Part shown: positions 1-14,283 of the stretch, piece by piece
Layout: each line of letters opens with the position of its first letter
Position numbering within the stretch: position 1 is the first letter of the stretch
From: Onthophagus taurus
Lineage: Eukaryota; Arthropoda; Insecta; Coleoptera; Scarabaeidae
Length of the DNA stretch: 64,000 nucleotides
NCBI RefSeq assembly: GCF_036711975.1
Contig: NC_091976.1
Coordinates: 11,656,001-11,720,000, forward strand
Direction of reading: 5' to 3'
Translations under genes and position numbers: made by a program
Notes under the pieces: model-generated
The model's database searches: none
Told to the model about the DNA's origin: nothing
What the model saw: only the letters and a program-made list of their open reading frames with translations

Positions 1-89
1 TTTTGTTTTTTATCTCCAACATGCTCCAATGTGACATTTGGCATCTGAATATCACATATATGGTCGACAGAATTATCGGAACCAAAAGT

Positions 90-3000
90 GATAGAAAGTT
101 CAAACATGGCTCAGAACGGCGTATAACGTCATAATATCACGTTTTGAGCACATTTTGTTTTTTATCTCCAACATGCTCCAACATGTCATTTGGCATCTGA
201 ATATCACATATATAGTCGACAGAATTACCGGAACCAAAAGTGATAGAAAGTTCAAACATGGCTCAGAACGGCGTATAACGTCATAATATCACGTTTTGGG
301 CACATTTTGTTTTTTTTTCTCCAACATGCTCCAACATGTCATTTGGCGCCTGAATATCACAAATATGCTCAACAGAATTATCGGAACCAAAAGTGATAGA
401 AAGTTCAAACAGGGCTCAGAACGGCGTATAACGTCACAACATCACGTTTTGGGCACATTTTGTTTTTCATCTCCAACATGTTCCAATGTGATATTTGGCA
501 TCTGAATATCACATATATGGTCGACAGAATTACCGGAACAAAAAGTGATAGAAAGTTCAAACATGGCTCAGAACGGCGTATAACGTCATAATATCACGTT
601 TTGGGCACATTTTGTTTTTTATCTCCAACATGCTCCAATGTGACATTTGGCGCCTGAATATCACAAATATGGTGGATAGAATTACCGGAACCAAAAGTGA
701 TAGAAAGTTCAAACGGCTCTGAACGGCGTATAACGTCATAATATCACGTTTTGGGCACATTTTGTTTTTTTTCTTCAACATGATCCAACATGTCATTTGG
801 CGCCTGAATATCACAAATTTGGTCAACAGAATTATCGGAACCGAAAGTGATAGAAAGTTCAAACATGGCTCAGAACGGCGTATAACGCCATAATATCACG
901 TTTTGTGCACATTTTGTTTTTTATCTCCAACATGCTACAATGTGACATTTGGCATCTGAATATCACATATATGGTCGACAGAATTACCGGAACCAAAAGT
1001 GATAGAAGGTTCAAACGGTTCAGAACTGCGTTTAACGTCATAATATCACGTTTTGGGCACATTTTGTTTTTTATCTCCAACATGCTCCAATGTGATATTT
1101 GGCATCTGAATATCACATATATGGTCGACAGAATTACCGGAACCAAAAGTGATAGAAAGTTCAAACATGGCTCTGAACGGCGTATAACGTCATAATATCA
1201 CGTTTTGGGCGCATTTTGTTTTTTATTTCCAACATGCTCCAATACGACATATGGCCCCTGAATATCACAAATATGGAGGATAGAATTACCGGAACCAAAA
1301 GTGATAGAAAGTTCAAACGGCTCAGAACGGCGTATAACGTCATAATATCACGTTTTGGGCACATTTTGTTTTTTTTTCTTCAACATGATCCAACATGTCA
1401 TTTGGCGCCTGAATATCACAAATTTCGTCAACAGAATTATCGGAACCGAAAGTGATAGAAAGTTCAAACATGGCTTAGAACGACGTATAACGCCATAATG
1501 TCACGTTTTGGGCACATTTTGTTTTTTATCTTCAACATGCTCCAACATGTCATTTGGCGCCTGAATATCACAAATATGGTCAACAGAATTATCGGAACCA
1601 AAAGTGATAGAAAGTTCAAACATGGCTCAGAACGGCGTATAACGTCATAATATCACGTTTTGAGCACATTTTGTTTTTTATCTCCAACATGCTCCAATGT
1701 GACATTTGGCATCTGAATATCAGATATATGGTCGACAGAATTACCGGAACCAAAAGTGATAGAAAGTTCAAACATGGCTCAGAACGGCGTATAACGTCAT
1801 AATATCACGTTTTGGGCACATTTTGTTTTTTATCTCTAACATGCTCCAATGTGACATTTGGCATCTGAATATCACATATATGGTCGACAGAATTACCGAA
1901 ACCAAAAGTGATAGAAAGTTCAACCATGGCTCAGAACGGCGTATAACGTCATAATATCACGTTTTGGGCACATTTTGTTTTTTATCTCCAACATGCTCCA
2001 ACACGTCATTTGGCGCCTGAATATCACAAATATGGTCAACAGAATTATCGGAACCAAAAGTGATGGAAAGTTCAAACATGGCTCAGAACGGCGTATAACG
2101 TCATAATATCACGTTTTGGGCACATTTTGTTTTCTATATCCAACATGCTCCAAGATGACATTTGGCCCCTGAATATCACAAATATGCTCAACAGAATTAT
2201 CGGAACCAAAAGTGATAGAAAGTTCAAACATGGCTCAGAACGGCGTATAACGTCATAATATCACGTTTTGAGCACATTTTGTTTTTTATCTCCAACATGC
2301 TCCAACATGTCATTTGGCATCTGAATATCACATATATAGTCGACAGAATTACCGGAACCAAAAGTGATAGAAAGTTCAAACATGGCTCAGAACGGCGTAT
2401 AACGTCATAATATCACGTTTTGGGCACATTTTGTTTTTTTTTCTCCAACATGCTCCAACATGTCATTTGGCGCCTGAATATCACAAATATGCTCAACAGA
2501 ATTATCGGAACCAAAAGTGATAGAAAGTTCAAACAGGGCTCAGAACGGCGTATAACGTCACAACATCACGTTTTGGGCACATTTTGTTTTTCATCTCCAA
2601 CATGTTCCAATGTGATATTTGGCATCTGAATATCACATATATGGTCGACAGAATTACCGGAACAAAAAGTGATAGAAAGTTCAAACATGGCTCAGAACGG
2701 CGTATAACGTCATAATATCACGTTTTGGGCACATTTTGTTTTTTATCTCCAACATGCTCCAATGTGACATTTGGCGCCTGAATATCACAAATATGGTGGA
2801 TAGAATTACCGGAACCAAAAGTGATAGAAAGTTCAAACGGCTCTGAACGGCGTATAACGTCATAATATCACGTTTTGGGCACATTTTGTTTTTTTTCTTC
2901 AACATGATCCAACATGTCATTTGGCGCCTGAATATCACAAATTTGGTCAACAGAATTATCGGAACCGAAAGTGATAGAAAGTTCAAACATGGCTCAGAAC

Positions 3001-4300
3001 GGCGTATAACGCCATAATATCACGTTTTGTGCACATTTTGTTTTTTATCTCCAACATGCTACAATGTGACATTTGGCATCTGAATATCACATATATGGTC
3101 GACAGAATTACCGGAACCAAAAGTGATAGAAGGTTCAAACGGTTCAGAACTGCGTTTAACGTCATAATATCACGTTTTGGGCACATTTTGTTTTTTATCT
3201 CCAACATGCTCCAATGTGATATTTGGCATCTGAATATCACATATATGGTCGACAGAATTACCGGAACCAAAAGTGATAGAAAGTTCAAACATGGCTCTGA
3301 ACGGCGTATAACGTCATAATATCACGTTTTGGGCGCATTTTGTTTTTTATTTCCAACATGCTCCAATACGACATATGGCCCCTGAATATCACAAATATGG
3401 AGGATAGAATTACCGGAACCAAAAGTGATAGAAAGTTCAAACGGCTCAGAACGGCGTATAACGTCATAATATCACGTTTTGGGCACATTTTGTTTTTTTT
3501 TCTTCAACATGATCCAACATGTCATTTGGCGCCTGAATATCACAAATTTCGTCAACAGAATTATCGGAACCGAAAGTGATAGAAAGTTCAAACATGGCTT
3601 AGAACGACGTATAACGCCATAATGTCACGTTTTGGGCACATTTTGTTTTTTATCTTCAACATGCTCCAACATGTCATTTGGCGCCTGAATATCACAAATA
3701 TGGTCAACAGAATTATCGGAACCAAAAGTGATAGAAAGTTCAAACATGGCTCAGAACGGCGTATAACGTCATAATATCACGTTTTGAGCACATTTTGTTT
3801 TTTATCTCCAACATGCTCCAATGTGACATTTGGCATCTGAATATCAGATATATGGTCGACAGAATTACCGGAACCAAAAGTGATAGAAAGTTCAAACATG
3901 GCTCAGAACGGCGTATAACGTCATAATATCACGTTTTGGGCACATTTTGTTTTTTATCTCCAACATGCTCCAATGTGACATTTGGCATCTGAATATCACA
4001 TATATGGTCGACAGAATTACCGAAACCAAAAGTGATAGAAAGTTCAACCATGGCTCAGAACGGCGTATAACGTCATAATATCACGTTTTGGGCACATTTT
4101 GTTTTTTATCTCCAACATGCTCCAACACGTCATTTGGCGCCTGAATATCACAAATATGGTCAACAGAATTATCGGAACCAAAAGTGATGGAAAGTTCAAA
4201 CATGGCTCAGAACGGCGTATAACGTCATAATATCACGTTTTGGGCACATTTTGTTTTCTATATCCAACATGCTCCAAGATGACATTTGGCCCCTGAATAT
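90..4300. repeat. Higher-order repeat, period 2,124 bp (14 monomers)
   Basis: Two adjacent blocks of about 2.1 kb are nearly identical, including private variants such as AAACAGGGCTCAG and CATCTCCAACATGTTCC (around 414 and 2538). The offset is 2,124 bp, that is 14 monomers. Divergence resumes near 4312 (GGTCAAC against GCTCAAC). Boundaries are approximate because neighbouring monomers are themselves similar. Confidence 0.85.
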
Positions 4301-7300
4301 CACAAATATGGTCAACAGAATTATCGGAACCAAAAGTGATAGAAAGTTCAAACATGGCTCAGAACGGCGTATAACGTCATAATATCACGTTTTGGGCACA
4401 TTTTGTATTTTATCTCCAACATGCTCCAATGTGACATTTGGCATCTGAATATCACATATATGGTCGACAGAATTACCGGAACCAAAAGTGATAGAAAGTT
4501 CAAACATGTCTCAGAACGGCGTATAACGTCAAAATATCACGTTTTGGGCACATTTTGTTTTTTATCTCCAACATGCTCCAATACGACATATGGCCCCTGA
4601 ATATCACAAAGATGGTCAACAGAATTACCGGAACAAAAAGTGATAGAAAGTTCAAACATGGCTCAGAACGGCGTATAACGTCATAATATCACGTTTTGAG
4701 TACATTTTGTTTTTTATCTCCAACATGCTCCAATATGACATTTGGCATCTGAATATCACATATATGGTCGACAGAATGACCGGAACCAAAAGTGATAGAA
4801 AGTTCAAACATGGCTCAGAACGGCGTATAACGTCATAATGTCACGTTTTGGGCACATTTTGTTTTTTATCTCCAACATGCTCCAATACGACATATGGCCC
4901 CTGAATATCACAAATATGGTCAATAGAATTACCGGAACAAAAAGTGATAGAAAGTTCAACCATGGCTCAGAACGGCGTATAACGTCATAATATCACGTTT
5001 TGGGCGCATTTTGTTTTTTATCTCCAACATGCTCCAAGATGACATTTGGCCCCTGAATATCACAAATATGGTCAACAGAATTATCGGAACCAAAAGTGAT
5101 AGAAAGTTCAAACATGGCTCAGAACGGCGTATAACGTCATAATATCACGTTTTGGGCACATTTTGTTTTTTATCTCCAACATGCTCCAATGTGATATTTG
5201 GCATCTGAATATCACATATATGGTCGACAGAATTACCGGAACCAAAAGTGATAGAAAGTTCAAACATGTCTCAGAACGGCGTATAACGTCATAATATCAC
5301 GTTTTGGGCACATTTTGTTTTTTATCTCCAACATGCTCCAACATATCATTTGGCGCCTGAATATCACAAATTTGGTCAACAGAATTATCGGAACCGAAAG
5401 TGATAGAAAGTTCAAACATGGCTCAGAACGGCGTATAACGTCATAATATCACGTTTTGGGCACATTTTGTTTTTTTTCTTCAACATGATCCAACATGTCA
5501 TTTGGCGCCTGAATATCACAAATTTGGTCAACAGAATTATCGGAACCGAAAGTGATAGAAAGTTCAAACATGGCTCAGAACGGCGTATAACGCCATAATA
5601 TCACGTTTTGTGCACATTTTGTTTTTTATCTCCAACATGCTACAATGTGACATTTGGCATCTGAATATCACATATATGGTCGACAGAATTACCGGAACCA
5701 AAAGTGATAGAAGGTTCAAACGGTTCAGAACTGCGTTTAACGTCATAATATCACGTTTTGGGCACATTTTGTTTTTTATCTCCAACATGCTCCAATGTGA
5801 TATTTGGCATCTGAATATCACATATATGGTCGACAGAATTACCGGAACCAAAAGTGATAGAAAGTTCAAACATGGCTCTGAACGGCGTATAACGTCATAA
5901 TATCACGTTTTGGGCGCATTTTGTTTTTTATTTCCAACATGCTCCAATACGACATATGGCCCCTGAATATCACAAATATGGAGGATAGAATTACCGGAAC
6001 CAAAAGTGATAGAAAGTTCAAACGGCTCAGAACGGCGTATAACGTCATAATATCACGTTTTGGGCACATTTTGTTTTTTTTTCTTCAACATGATCCAACA
6101 TGTCATTTGGCGCCTGAATATCACAAATTTCGTCAACAGAATTATCGGAACCGAAAGTGATAGAAAGTTCAAACATGGCTTAGAACGACGTATAACGCCA
6201 TAATGTCACGTTTTGGGCACATTTTGTTTTTTATCTTCAACATGCTCCAACATGTCATTTGGCGCCTGAATATCACAAATATGGTCAACAGAATTATCGG
6301 AACCAAAAGTGATAGAAAGTTCAAACATGGCTCAGAACGGCGTATAACGTCATAATATCACGTTTTGAGCACATTTTGTTTTTTATCTCCAACATGCTCC
6401 AATGTGACATTTGGCATCTGAATATCAGATATATGGTCGACAGAATTACCGGAACCAAAAGTGATAGAAAGTTCAAACATGGCTCAGAACGGCGTATAAC
6501 GTCATAATATCATGTTTTGGGCACATTTTGTTTTTTATCTCCAACATGCTCCAATGTGACATTTGGCATCTGAATATCACATATATGGTCGACAGAATTA
6601 CCGAAACCAAAAGTGATAGAAAGTTCAACCATGGCTCAGAACGGCGTATAACGTCATAATATCACGTTTTGGGCACATTTTGTTTTTTATCTCCAACATG
6701 CTCCAACACGTCATTTGGCGCCTGAATATCACAAATATGGTCAACAGAATTATCGGAACCAAAAGTGATGGAAAGTTCAAACATGGCTCAGAACGGCGTA
6801 TAACGTCATAATATCACGTTTTGGGCACATTTTGTTTTCTATATCCAACATGCTCCAAGATGACATTTGGCCCCTGAATATCACAAATATGGTCAACAGA
6901 ATTATCGGAACCAAAAGTGATAGAAAGTTCAAACATGGCTCAGAACGGCGTATAACGTCATAATATCACGTTTTGGGCACATTTTGTATTTTATCTCCAA
7001 CATGCTCCAATGTGACATTTGGCATCTGAATATCACATATATGGTCGACAGAATTACCGGAACCAAAAGTGATAGAAAGTTCAAACATGTCTCAGAACGG
7101 CGTATAACGTCAAAATATCACGTTTTGGGCACATTTTGTTTTTTATCTCCAACATGCTCCAATACGACATATGGCCCCTGAATATCACAAAGATGGTCAA
7201 CAGAATTACCGGAACAAAAAGTGATAGAAAGTTCAAACATGGCTCAGAACGGCGTATAACGTCATAATATCACGTTTTGAGTACATTTTGTTTTTTATCT

Positions 7301-7960
7301 CCAACATGCTCCAATATGACATTTGGCATCTGAATATCACATATATGGTCGACAGAATGACCGGAACCAAAAGTGATAGAAAGTTCAAACATGGCTCAGA
7401 ACGGCGTATAACGTCATAATGTCACGTTTTGGGCACATTTTGTTTTTTATCTCCAACATGCTCCAATACGACATATGGCCCCTGAATATCACAAATATGG
7501 TCAATAGAATTACCGGAACAAAAAGTGATAGAAAGTTCAACCATGGCTCAGAACGGCGTATAACGTCATAATATCACGTTTTGGGCGCATTTTGTTTTTT
7601 ATCTCCAACATGCTCCAAGATGACATTTGGCCCCTGAATATCACAAATATGGTCAACAGAATTATCGGAACCAAAAGTGATAGAAAGTTCAAACATGGCT
7701 CAGAACGGCGTATAACGTCATAATATCACGTTTTGGGCACATTTTGTTTTTTATCTCCAACATGCTCCAATGTGATATTTGGCATCTGAATATCACATAT
7801 ATGGTCGACAGAATTACCGGAACCAAAAGTGATAGAAAGTTCAAACATGTCTCAGAACGGCGTATAACGTCATAATATCACGTTTTGGGCACATTTTGTT
7901 TTTTATCTCCAACATGCTCCAACATATCATTTGGCGCCTGAATATCACAAATATGGTCAA
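2770..7960. repeat. Higher-order repeat, period 2,581 bp (17 monomers)
   Basis: A block of about 2.6 kb starting near 2770 recurs after 2,581 bp (17 monomers). It shares the variants GTTCAGAACTGCGTTTAACG (3142 and 5723) and TTTTGTATTTTATC (4402 and 6983). It overlaps the 2,124-bp repeat, so at least two rounds of unequal exchange or amplification are recorded here. Confidence 0.85.
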
Positions 7961-10900
7961 CAGAATTACCGGAACCAAAAGTGATAGAAAGTTCAAACAT
8001 TGCTCAGAACGGCGTATAACGTCATAATATCACGTTTTGGGCACATTTTGTTTTTTATCTCCAACATGCTCCAACATGTCATTTGGCGCCTGAATATCAC
8101 AAATTTCGTCAACAGAATTATCGGAACCACAAATGATGGAAAGTTCAAACATGGCTCAGAACGGCGTATAATGCCATAATATCACGTTTTGGGCACATTT
8201 TGTTTTTTATCTTCAACATGCTCTAACATGTCATTTGGCGCCTGAATATCACAAATATGGTCAACAGAATTATCGGAACCAAAAGTGATGGAAAGTTCAA
8301 ACATGGCTCAGAACGGCGTATAACGTCATAATATCACGTTTTGGGCACATTTTGTTTTTTATCTCCAACATGCTCCAATGTGACATTTGGCATCTGAATA
8401 TCACATATATGGTCGACAGAATATCCGAAACCAAAAGTGATAGAAAGTTCAAACATGGCTCAGAACGGCGTATAACGTCATAATATCACGTTATGGGCAC
8501 ATTTTGTTGTTTTTTTCTCCAACATGCTCCAACATGTCATTTGGCGCCTGAATATCACAAATATGGTCAACAGAATTACCGGAACAAAATGTGATAGAAA
8601 GTTCAACCATGGCTCAGAACGGCGTATAACGTCATAATATCACGTTTTGGGCACATTTTGTTTTTTATCTCCAACATGCTCCAATACGACATATGGCCCC
8701 TGAATATCACAAATATGGTCAACTGAATTACCGGAACAAAAAGTGATAGAAAGTTCAACCATGGCTCAGAACGGCGTATAACGTCATAATATCACGTTTT
8801 GGGCGCATTTTGTTTTTTATCTCCAACATTCTCCAAGATGACATTTGGCCCCTGAATATCACAAATATGGTCAACAGAATTATCGGAACCAAAAGTGATA
8901 GAAAGTTCAAACATGGCTCAGAACGGCGTATAACGTCATAATATCACGTTTTGGGCACATTTTGTTTTTTATCTCCAACATGCTCCAATGTGATATTTGG
9001 CATCTGAAAATCACATATATGGTCGACAGAATTACCGGAACAAAAAGTGATAGAAAGTTCAACCATGGCTCAGAACGGCGTATAACGTCATAATATCACG
9101 TTTTGGGCGCATTTTGTTTTTTATCTCCAACATGCTCCAACATATCATTTGGCGCCTGAATATTACAAATATGGTCAACAGAATTACCGGAACCAAAAGT
9201 GATAGAAAGTTCAAACATGGCTCAGAACGGCGTATAACGTCATAATATCACGTTTTGGGCACATTTTGTTTTTTATCTCCAACATGCTCCAACATGTCAT
9301 TTGGCGCCTGTATATCACAAATTTCGTCAACAGAATTATCGGAACCACAAGTGATGGAAAGTTCAAACATGGCTCAGAACGGCGTATAACGTCATAATAT
9401 CACGTTTTGGGCACATTTTGTTTTTTATCTTCAACATGCTCTAACATGACATTTGGCGCCTGAATATCACAAATATGGTCAACAGAATTATCGGAACCAA
9501 AAGTGATAGAAAGTTCAAACATGGCTCAGAACGGCGTATAACGTCATAATATCACGTTTTGGGCACATTTTGTTTTTTATCTCCAACACGCTCCAACAAG
9601 TCATTTGGCGCCTGAATATCACAAATATGGTCAACAGAATTATCGGAACCATAAGTGATGGAAAGTTCAAACATGGCTCAGAACGGCGTATAACGTCATA
9701 ATATCACGTTTTGGGCGCATTTTGTTTTTTATCTCCAACATGCTCCAACATATCATTTGGCGCCTGAATATTACAAATATGGTCAACAGAATTACCGGCA
9801 CCAAAAGTGATAGAAAGTTCAAACATGGCTCAGAACGGCGTATAACGTCATAATATCACGTTTTGGGCACATTTTGTTTTTTATCTCCAACATGCTCCAA
9901 CATGTCATTTGGCGCCTGTATATCACAAATTTCGTCAACAGAATTATCGGAACCACAAGTGAAGGAAAGTTCAAACATGGCTCAGAACGGCGTATAACGT
10001 CATAATATCACGTTTTGGGCACATTTTGTTTTTTATCTTCAACATGCTCTAACATGACATTTGGCGCCTGAATATCACAAATATGGTCAACAGAATTATC
10101 GGAACCAAAAGTGATAGAAAGTTCAAACATGGCTCAGAACGGCGTATAACGTCATAATATCACGTTTTGGGCACATTTTGTTTTTTATCTCCAACATGCT
10201 CCAATGTGACATTTGGCATCTGAATATCACATATATGGTCGACAGAATTATCGAAACCAAAAGTGATAGAAAGTTCAAACATGGCTCAGAACGGCGTATA
10301 ACGTCATAATATCACGTTTTGGGCACATTTTGTTTTTTATCTCCAACATGCTCCAACAAGTCATTTGGCGCCTGAATATCACAAATATGGTCAACAGAAT
10401 TATCGGAACCAAAAGTGATGGAAAGTTCAAACATGGCTCAGAACAGCGTATAACGTCATAATATCACGTTTTGAGCACATTTCGTTTTTTATCTCCAACA
10501 TGCTCCAAGATGACATTTGGCCCCTGAATATCACAAATATGGTCAACAGAATTATCGGAACCAAAAGCGATGGAAAGTTCAAACATGGCTCAGAACGGCG
10601 TATAACGTCATAATATCACGTTTTGGGCACATTTTGTTTTTTATCTCCAACATGCTCCAATGTGACATTTGGCGCCTGAATATCACAAATATGGTGGATA
10701 GAATTACCGGAACCAAAAGTGATAGAAAGTTCAAACATGGCACAGAACGGCGTATAACGTCATAATATCACGTTTTGGGCACATTTTGTTTTTTATCTCC
10801 AACATGCTCCAACATGTCATTTGGCGCCTGAATATCACAAATATGCTCAACAGAATTACCGGAACCAAAAGTGATAGAAAGTTCAAACATGGCTCAGAAC

Positions 10901-13431
10901 GGCGTATAACGTCATAATATCACGTTTTGAGCACATTGTGTTTTTTATCTCCAACATGCTCCAATGTGACATTTGGCATCTGAATATCACATATATGGTC
11001 GACAGAATTACCGGAACCAAAAGTGATAGAAAGTTCAAACATGTCTCAAAACGGCGTATAACGTCATAATATCACGTTTTGGGCACATTTTGTTTTTTAA
11101 CTCCAACATGCTCCAATACGACATATGGCCCCTGAATATCACAAATATGGTCAACAGAATTACCGGAACAAAAAGTGATAGAAAGTTCAAACATGTCTCA
11201 GAACGGCGTATAACGTCATAATATCACGTTTTGGGCACATTTTGTTTTTTATCTCCAACATGCTCCAATGTGACATTTGGCATCTGAATATCACATATAT
11301 GGTCGACAGAATTACCGGAACCAAAAGTGATGGAAAGTTCAAACATGTCTCAGAACGGCGTATAACGTCATAATATCACGTTTTGAGCACATTTTGTTTT
11401 TTATCTCCAACATGCTCCAATACGACATATGGCCCCTGAATATCACAAATATGGTCAACAGAATTATCGGAACCAAAAGTGATGGAAAGTTCAAACATGG
11501 CTCAGAACGGCGTATAACGTCATAATATCACGTTTTGGTCACATTTTGTTTTTTATCTCCAACATGCTCCAATGTGACATTTGGCATCTGAATATCACAT
11601 ATATGGTCGACAGAATTACCGAAACCAAAAGTGATAGAAAGTTCAAACATGTCTCAGAACGGCGTATAACGTCATAATATCACGTTTTGGGCACATTTTG
11701 TTTTTTATCTCCAACATGCTCCAACATGTCATTTGGCGCCTGAATATCACAAATATGCTCAACAGAATTATCGGAACCAAAAGTGATAGAAAGTTCAAAC
11801 ATGGTTCAGAACGGCGTATAACGTCATAAAATCACGTTTTTGGCACATTTTGTTTTTTATCTCCAACATGCTCCAATGTGATATTTGGCATCTGAATATC
11901 ACATATATGGTCGACAGAATTACCGGAACCAAAAGTGATAGAAAGTTCAAACATGGCTCAGAACGGCGTATAACGTCATAATATCACGTTTTGGGCACAT
12001 TTTGTTTTTTATCTCCAACATGCTCCAACATGTCATTTGGCGCCTGAATATCACAAATATGCTCAACAGAATTATCGGAACCAAAAGTGATAGAAAGTTC
12101 AAACATGGCTCAGAACGGCGTATAACGTCATAATATCACGTTTTGGGCACATTTTGTTTTTTATCTCCAACATGCTCCAATGTGATATTTGGCATCTGAA
12201 TATCACATATATGGTCGACAGAATTACCGGAACCAAAAGTGATAGAAAGTTCAAACATGGCTCAGAACGGCGTATAACGTCATAATATCACGTTTTGGGC
12301 ACATTTTGTTTTTTATCTCCAACATGCTCCAATGTGATATTTGGCATCTGAATATCACATATATGGTCGACAGAATTACCGGAACCAAAAGTGATAGAAA
12401 GTTCAAACATGGCTCAGAACGGCGTATAACGTCATAATATCACGTTTTGGGCACATTTTGTTTTTTATCTCCAACATGCTCCAATGTGATATTTGGCATC
12501 TGAATATCACATATATGGTCGACAGAATTACCGGAACAAAAAGTGATAGAAAGTTCAACCATGGCTCAGAACGGCGTATAACGTCATAATATCACGTTTT
12601 GGGCACATTTTGTTTTTTATCTCCAACATGCTCCAAAATGTCATTTGGCGCCTGAATATCACAAATATGGTCAACAGAATTATCGGAACCAAAAGTGATG
12701 GAAAGTTCAAACATGGCTCAGAACGGCGTATAACGTCATAATATCACGTTTTGGGCACATTTTTTTTTTTATCTCCAACATGCTCCAATGTGACATTTGG
12801 CATCTGAATATCACATATATGGTCGACAGAATTACCGGAACCAAAAGGGATAGAAAGTTCAAACATGTCTCAGAACGGCGTATAACGTCATAATATCACG
12901 TTTTGGGCACATTTTGTTTTTTATCTCCAACATGCTCCAACATGTCATTTGGCGCCTGAATATCACAAATATGGTCAACAGAATTATCGGAACCAAAAGT
13001 GATGGAAAGTTCAAACATGTCTCAGAACGGCGTATAACGTCATAATATCACGTTTTGGGCACATTTTGTTTTTTATCTCCAACATGCTCCAACATGTCAT
13101 TTGGCGCCTGAATATCACAAATATGGTCAACAGAATTATCGGAACCAAAAGTGATGGAAAGTTCAAACATGGCTCAGAACGGCGTATAACGTCATAAAAT
13201 CACGTTTTGGGCACATTTTGTTTTTTATCTCCAACATGCTCCAACATGTCATTTGGCGCCTGAATATCACAAATATGGTCAACAGAATTACCGGAACCAA
13301 AAGTGATAGAAAGTTCAAACATGGCTCAGAACGGCGTATAACGTCATAATATCACGTTTTGGTCACATTTTGTTTTTTATCTCCAACATGCTCCAATGTG
13401 ACATTTGGCGCCTGAATATCACAAATATGGT

Positions 13432-14015
13432 AGTAGTATAGATTCGCCGATTCAAGAACCTCCTCCTCGAACCTGCGTTCTAGGAGGAGGTTCTTGAATC
13501 GGCAAATTTTTTGGGGGTCAGAGGAGGTTCGATGAGGAGAGGAGGTTCTTGAATCGGCGATTCTTTTGAGGGTCGGAGGAGATTCGATGAGGAGAGGAGG
13601 AGGTCAATTAACTTGAGAAGGTCATGTTATTTTGACGAAATTATTAAAAATTTATCTTTATTTAGGTTATGTTATTAAAAATTTATCTTTATATGTAACC
13701 TGTTTACCTAGATGAAAACAATTACTATGTTTATCCTTCGACGCTTCTCAATGAACTGTTAATGTTTTCGATATATCTCTTAATTTATTATTATATACAA
13801 AGGTATACGGTTTTGAGATATGTAGGTATACAAATAAGTGAGTCATAACTTACCTGCGAGATATTTTTTATTTTATTATGTAAAGGTGTACGGGTATTTA
13901 AGAATATGCGAGGAGGTTCTTGAATCGGCAAATTTTTTGGGAGGACAGGTTTGAGGAGGAGGTTAACTAACTTGTTAGTAGATGAGTCATGATCCACCTG
14001 CGAGATATTTTTTAA
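13432..14015 (+). repeat. Outer element left terminal inverted repeat
   Basis: This stretch matches the reverse complement of about 47845-48481. The first ~150 bases are almost identical between ends; similarity falls inwards. It holds repeated copies of the motif GAGGTTCTTGAATCGGC (near 13487, 13538 and 13912), a terminal hairpin and AT-rich sequence. The outermost bases are AGTAGT, a doubled triplet typical of ends copied by protein-primed replication. I see no convincing gene in it. Confidence 0.93.
13446..13503. repeat. Terminal hairpin in outer TIR
   Basis: Perfect 22-bp inverted repeat: 13446-13467 pairs with 13482-13503 around a 14-nt loop, only 14 bases from the element tip. The arm begins GCCGATTCAAGAACCTCCTC. 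The same structure lies at 48410-48467 in the right TIR, and a related hairpin sits at the same distance from the ends of the inner element. Confidence 0.9.
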
Positions 14016-14148
14016 GAGCTTCTTAATAAATTTGTCATGCGTTTTGTCTGACGTCTCACGATATAATAACGTGTTAGAACATGTATAATAGATATATTCG
14101 GTAATGATGTGAAATATTACTCCCCCCACCAGCAACCTTATGTATTGC

Positions 14149-14156
14149 TATAAATA
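14149..14156 (+). promoter_or_regulatory. TATA box for the first outer gene
   Basis: TATAAATA lies about 135 bases upstream of the proposed splice donor at 14285 and just inside the left TIR. Transcription would start near 14180. Inferred from motif and position only. Confidence 0.5.
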
Positions 14157-14283
14157 CAAACGTTGGTCGAAGTTGTATCGCAGAGTGTTGTGCTTCAGAG
14201 TAAGGTTTTTGTGTATTTAGTACATATTAAAAATATCGTGTAGATTTTTGGTGCATTTAGTACAGAGGATTTTTAACGTAACG

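Larger units (their letters stand above)
1..13431. repeat. Satellite array, left block (~152-bp monomer)
   Basis: Tandem head-to-tail repeat with a monomer of about 150-152 bp. Every copy carries recognisable blocks such as AACGGCGTATAACGTCATAA, CACGTTTTGGGCACATTTTG and CTCCAACATGCTCCAA. Monomers differ at diagnostic positions: one type reads TTTGGCATCTG...CATATATGGTCGACAG, another TTTGGCGCCTG...CAAATATGGTCAACAG, others have GGCCCCTG or a GGTGGATAG box. Short open frames occur on both strands but only echo the repeat unit and have no independent coding support. The block ends abruptly at the outer Polinton end. Confidence 0.97.

Noticed and set aside
296-7181. Open frames of 65-101 codons on both strands in the satellite
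   Set aside because: They recur with the monomer, have no splice or promoter context and encode translations of the repeat in several frames.
1-13431. CRISPR-like array
   Set aside because: The whole unit is repeated with no unique spacers; it is a satellite in eukaryotic DNA.
1-13431. CENP-B box in the monomer
   Set aside because: I looked for the NTTCGNNNNANNCGGGN pattern in the consensus and did not find it.
13791-14135. 114-codon open frame on the minus strand in the left outer TIR
   Set aside because: It lies in TIR and promoter sequence, the right TIR does not preserve it, and the composition is AT-driven.
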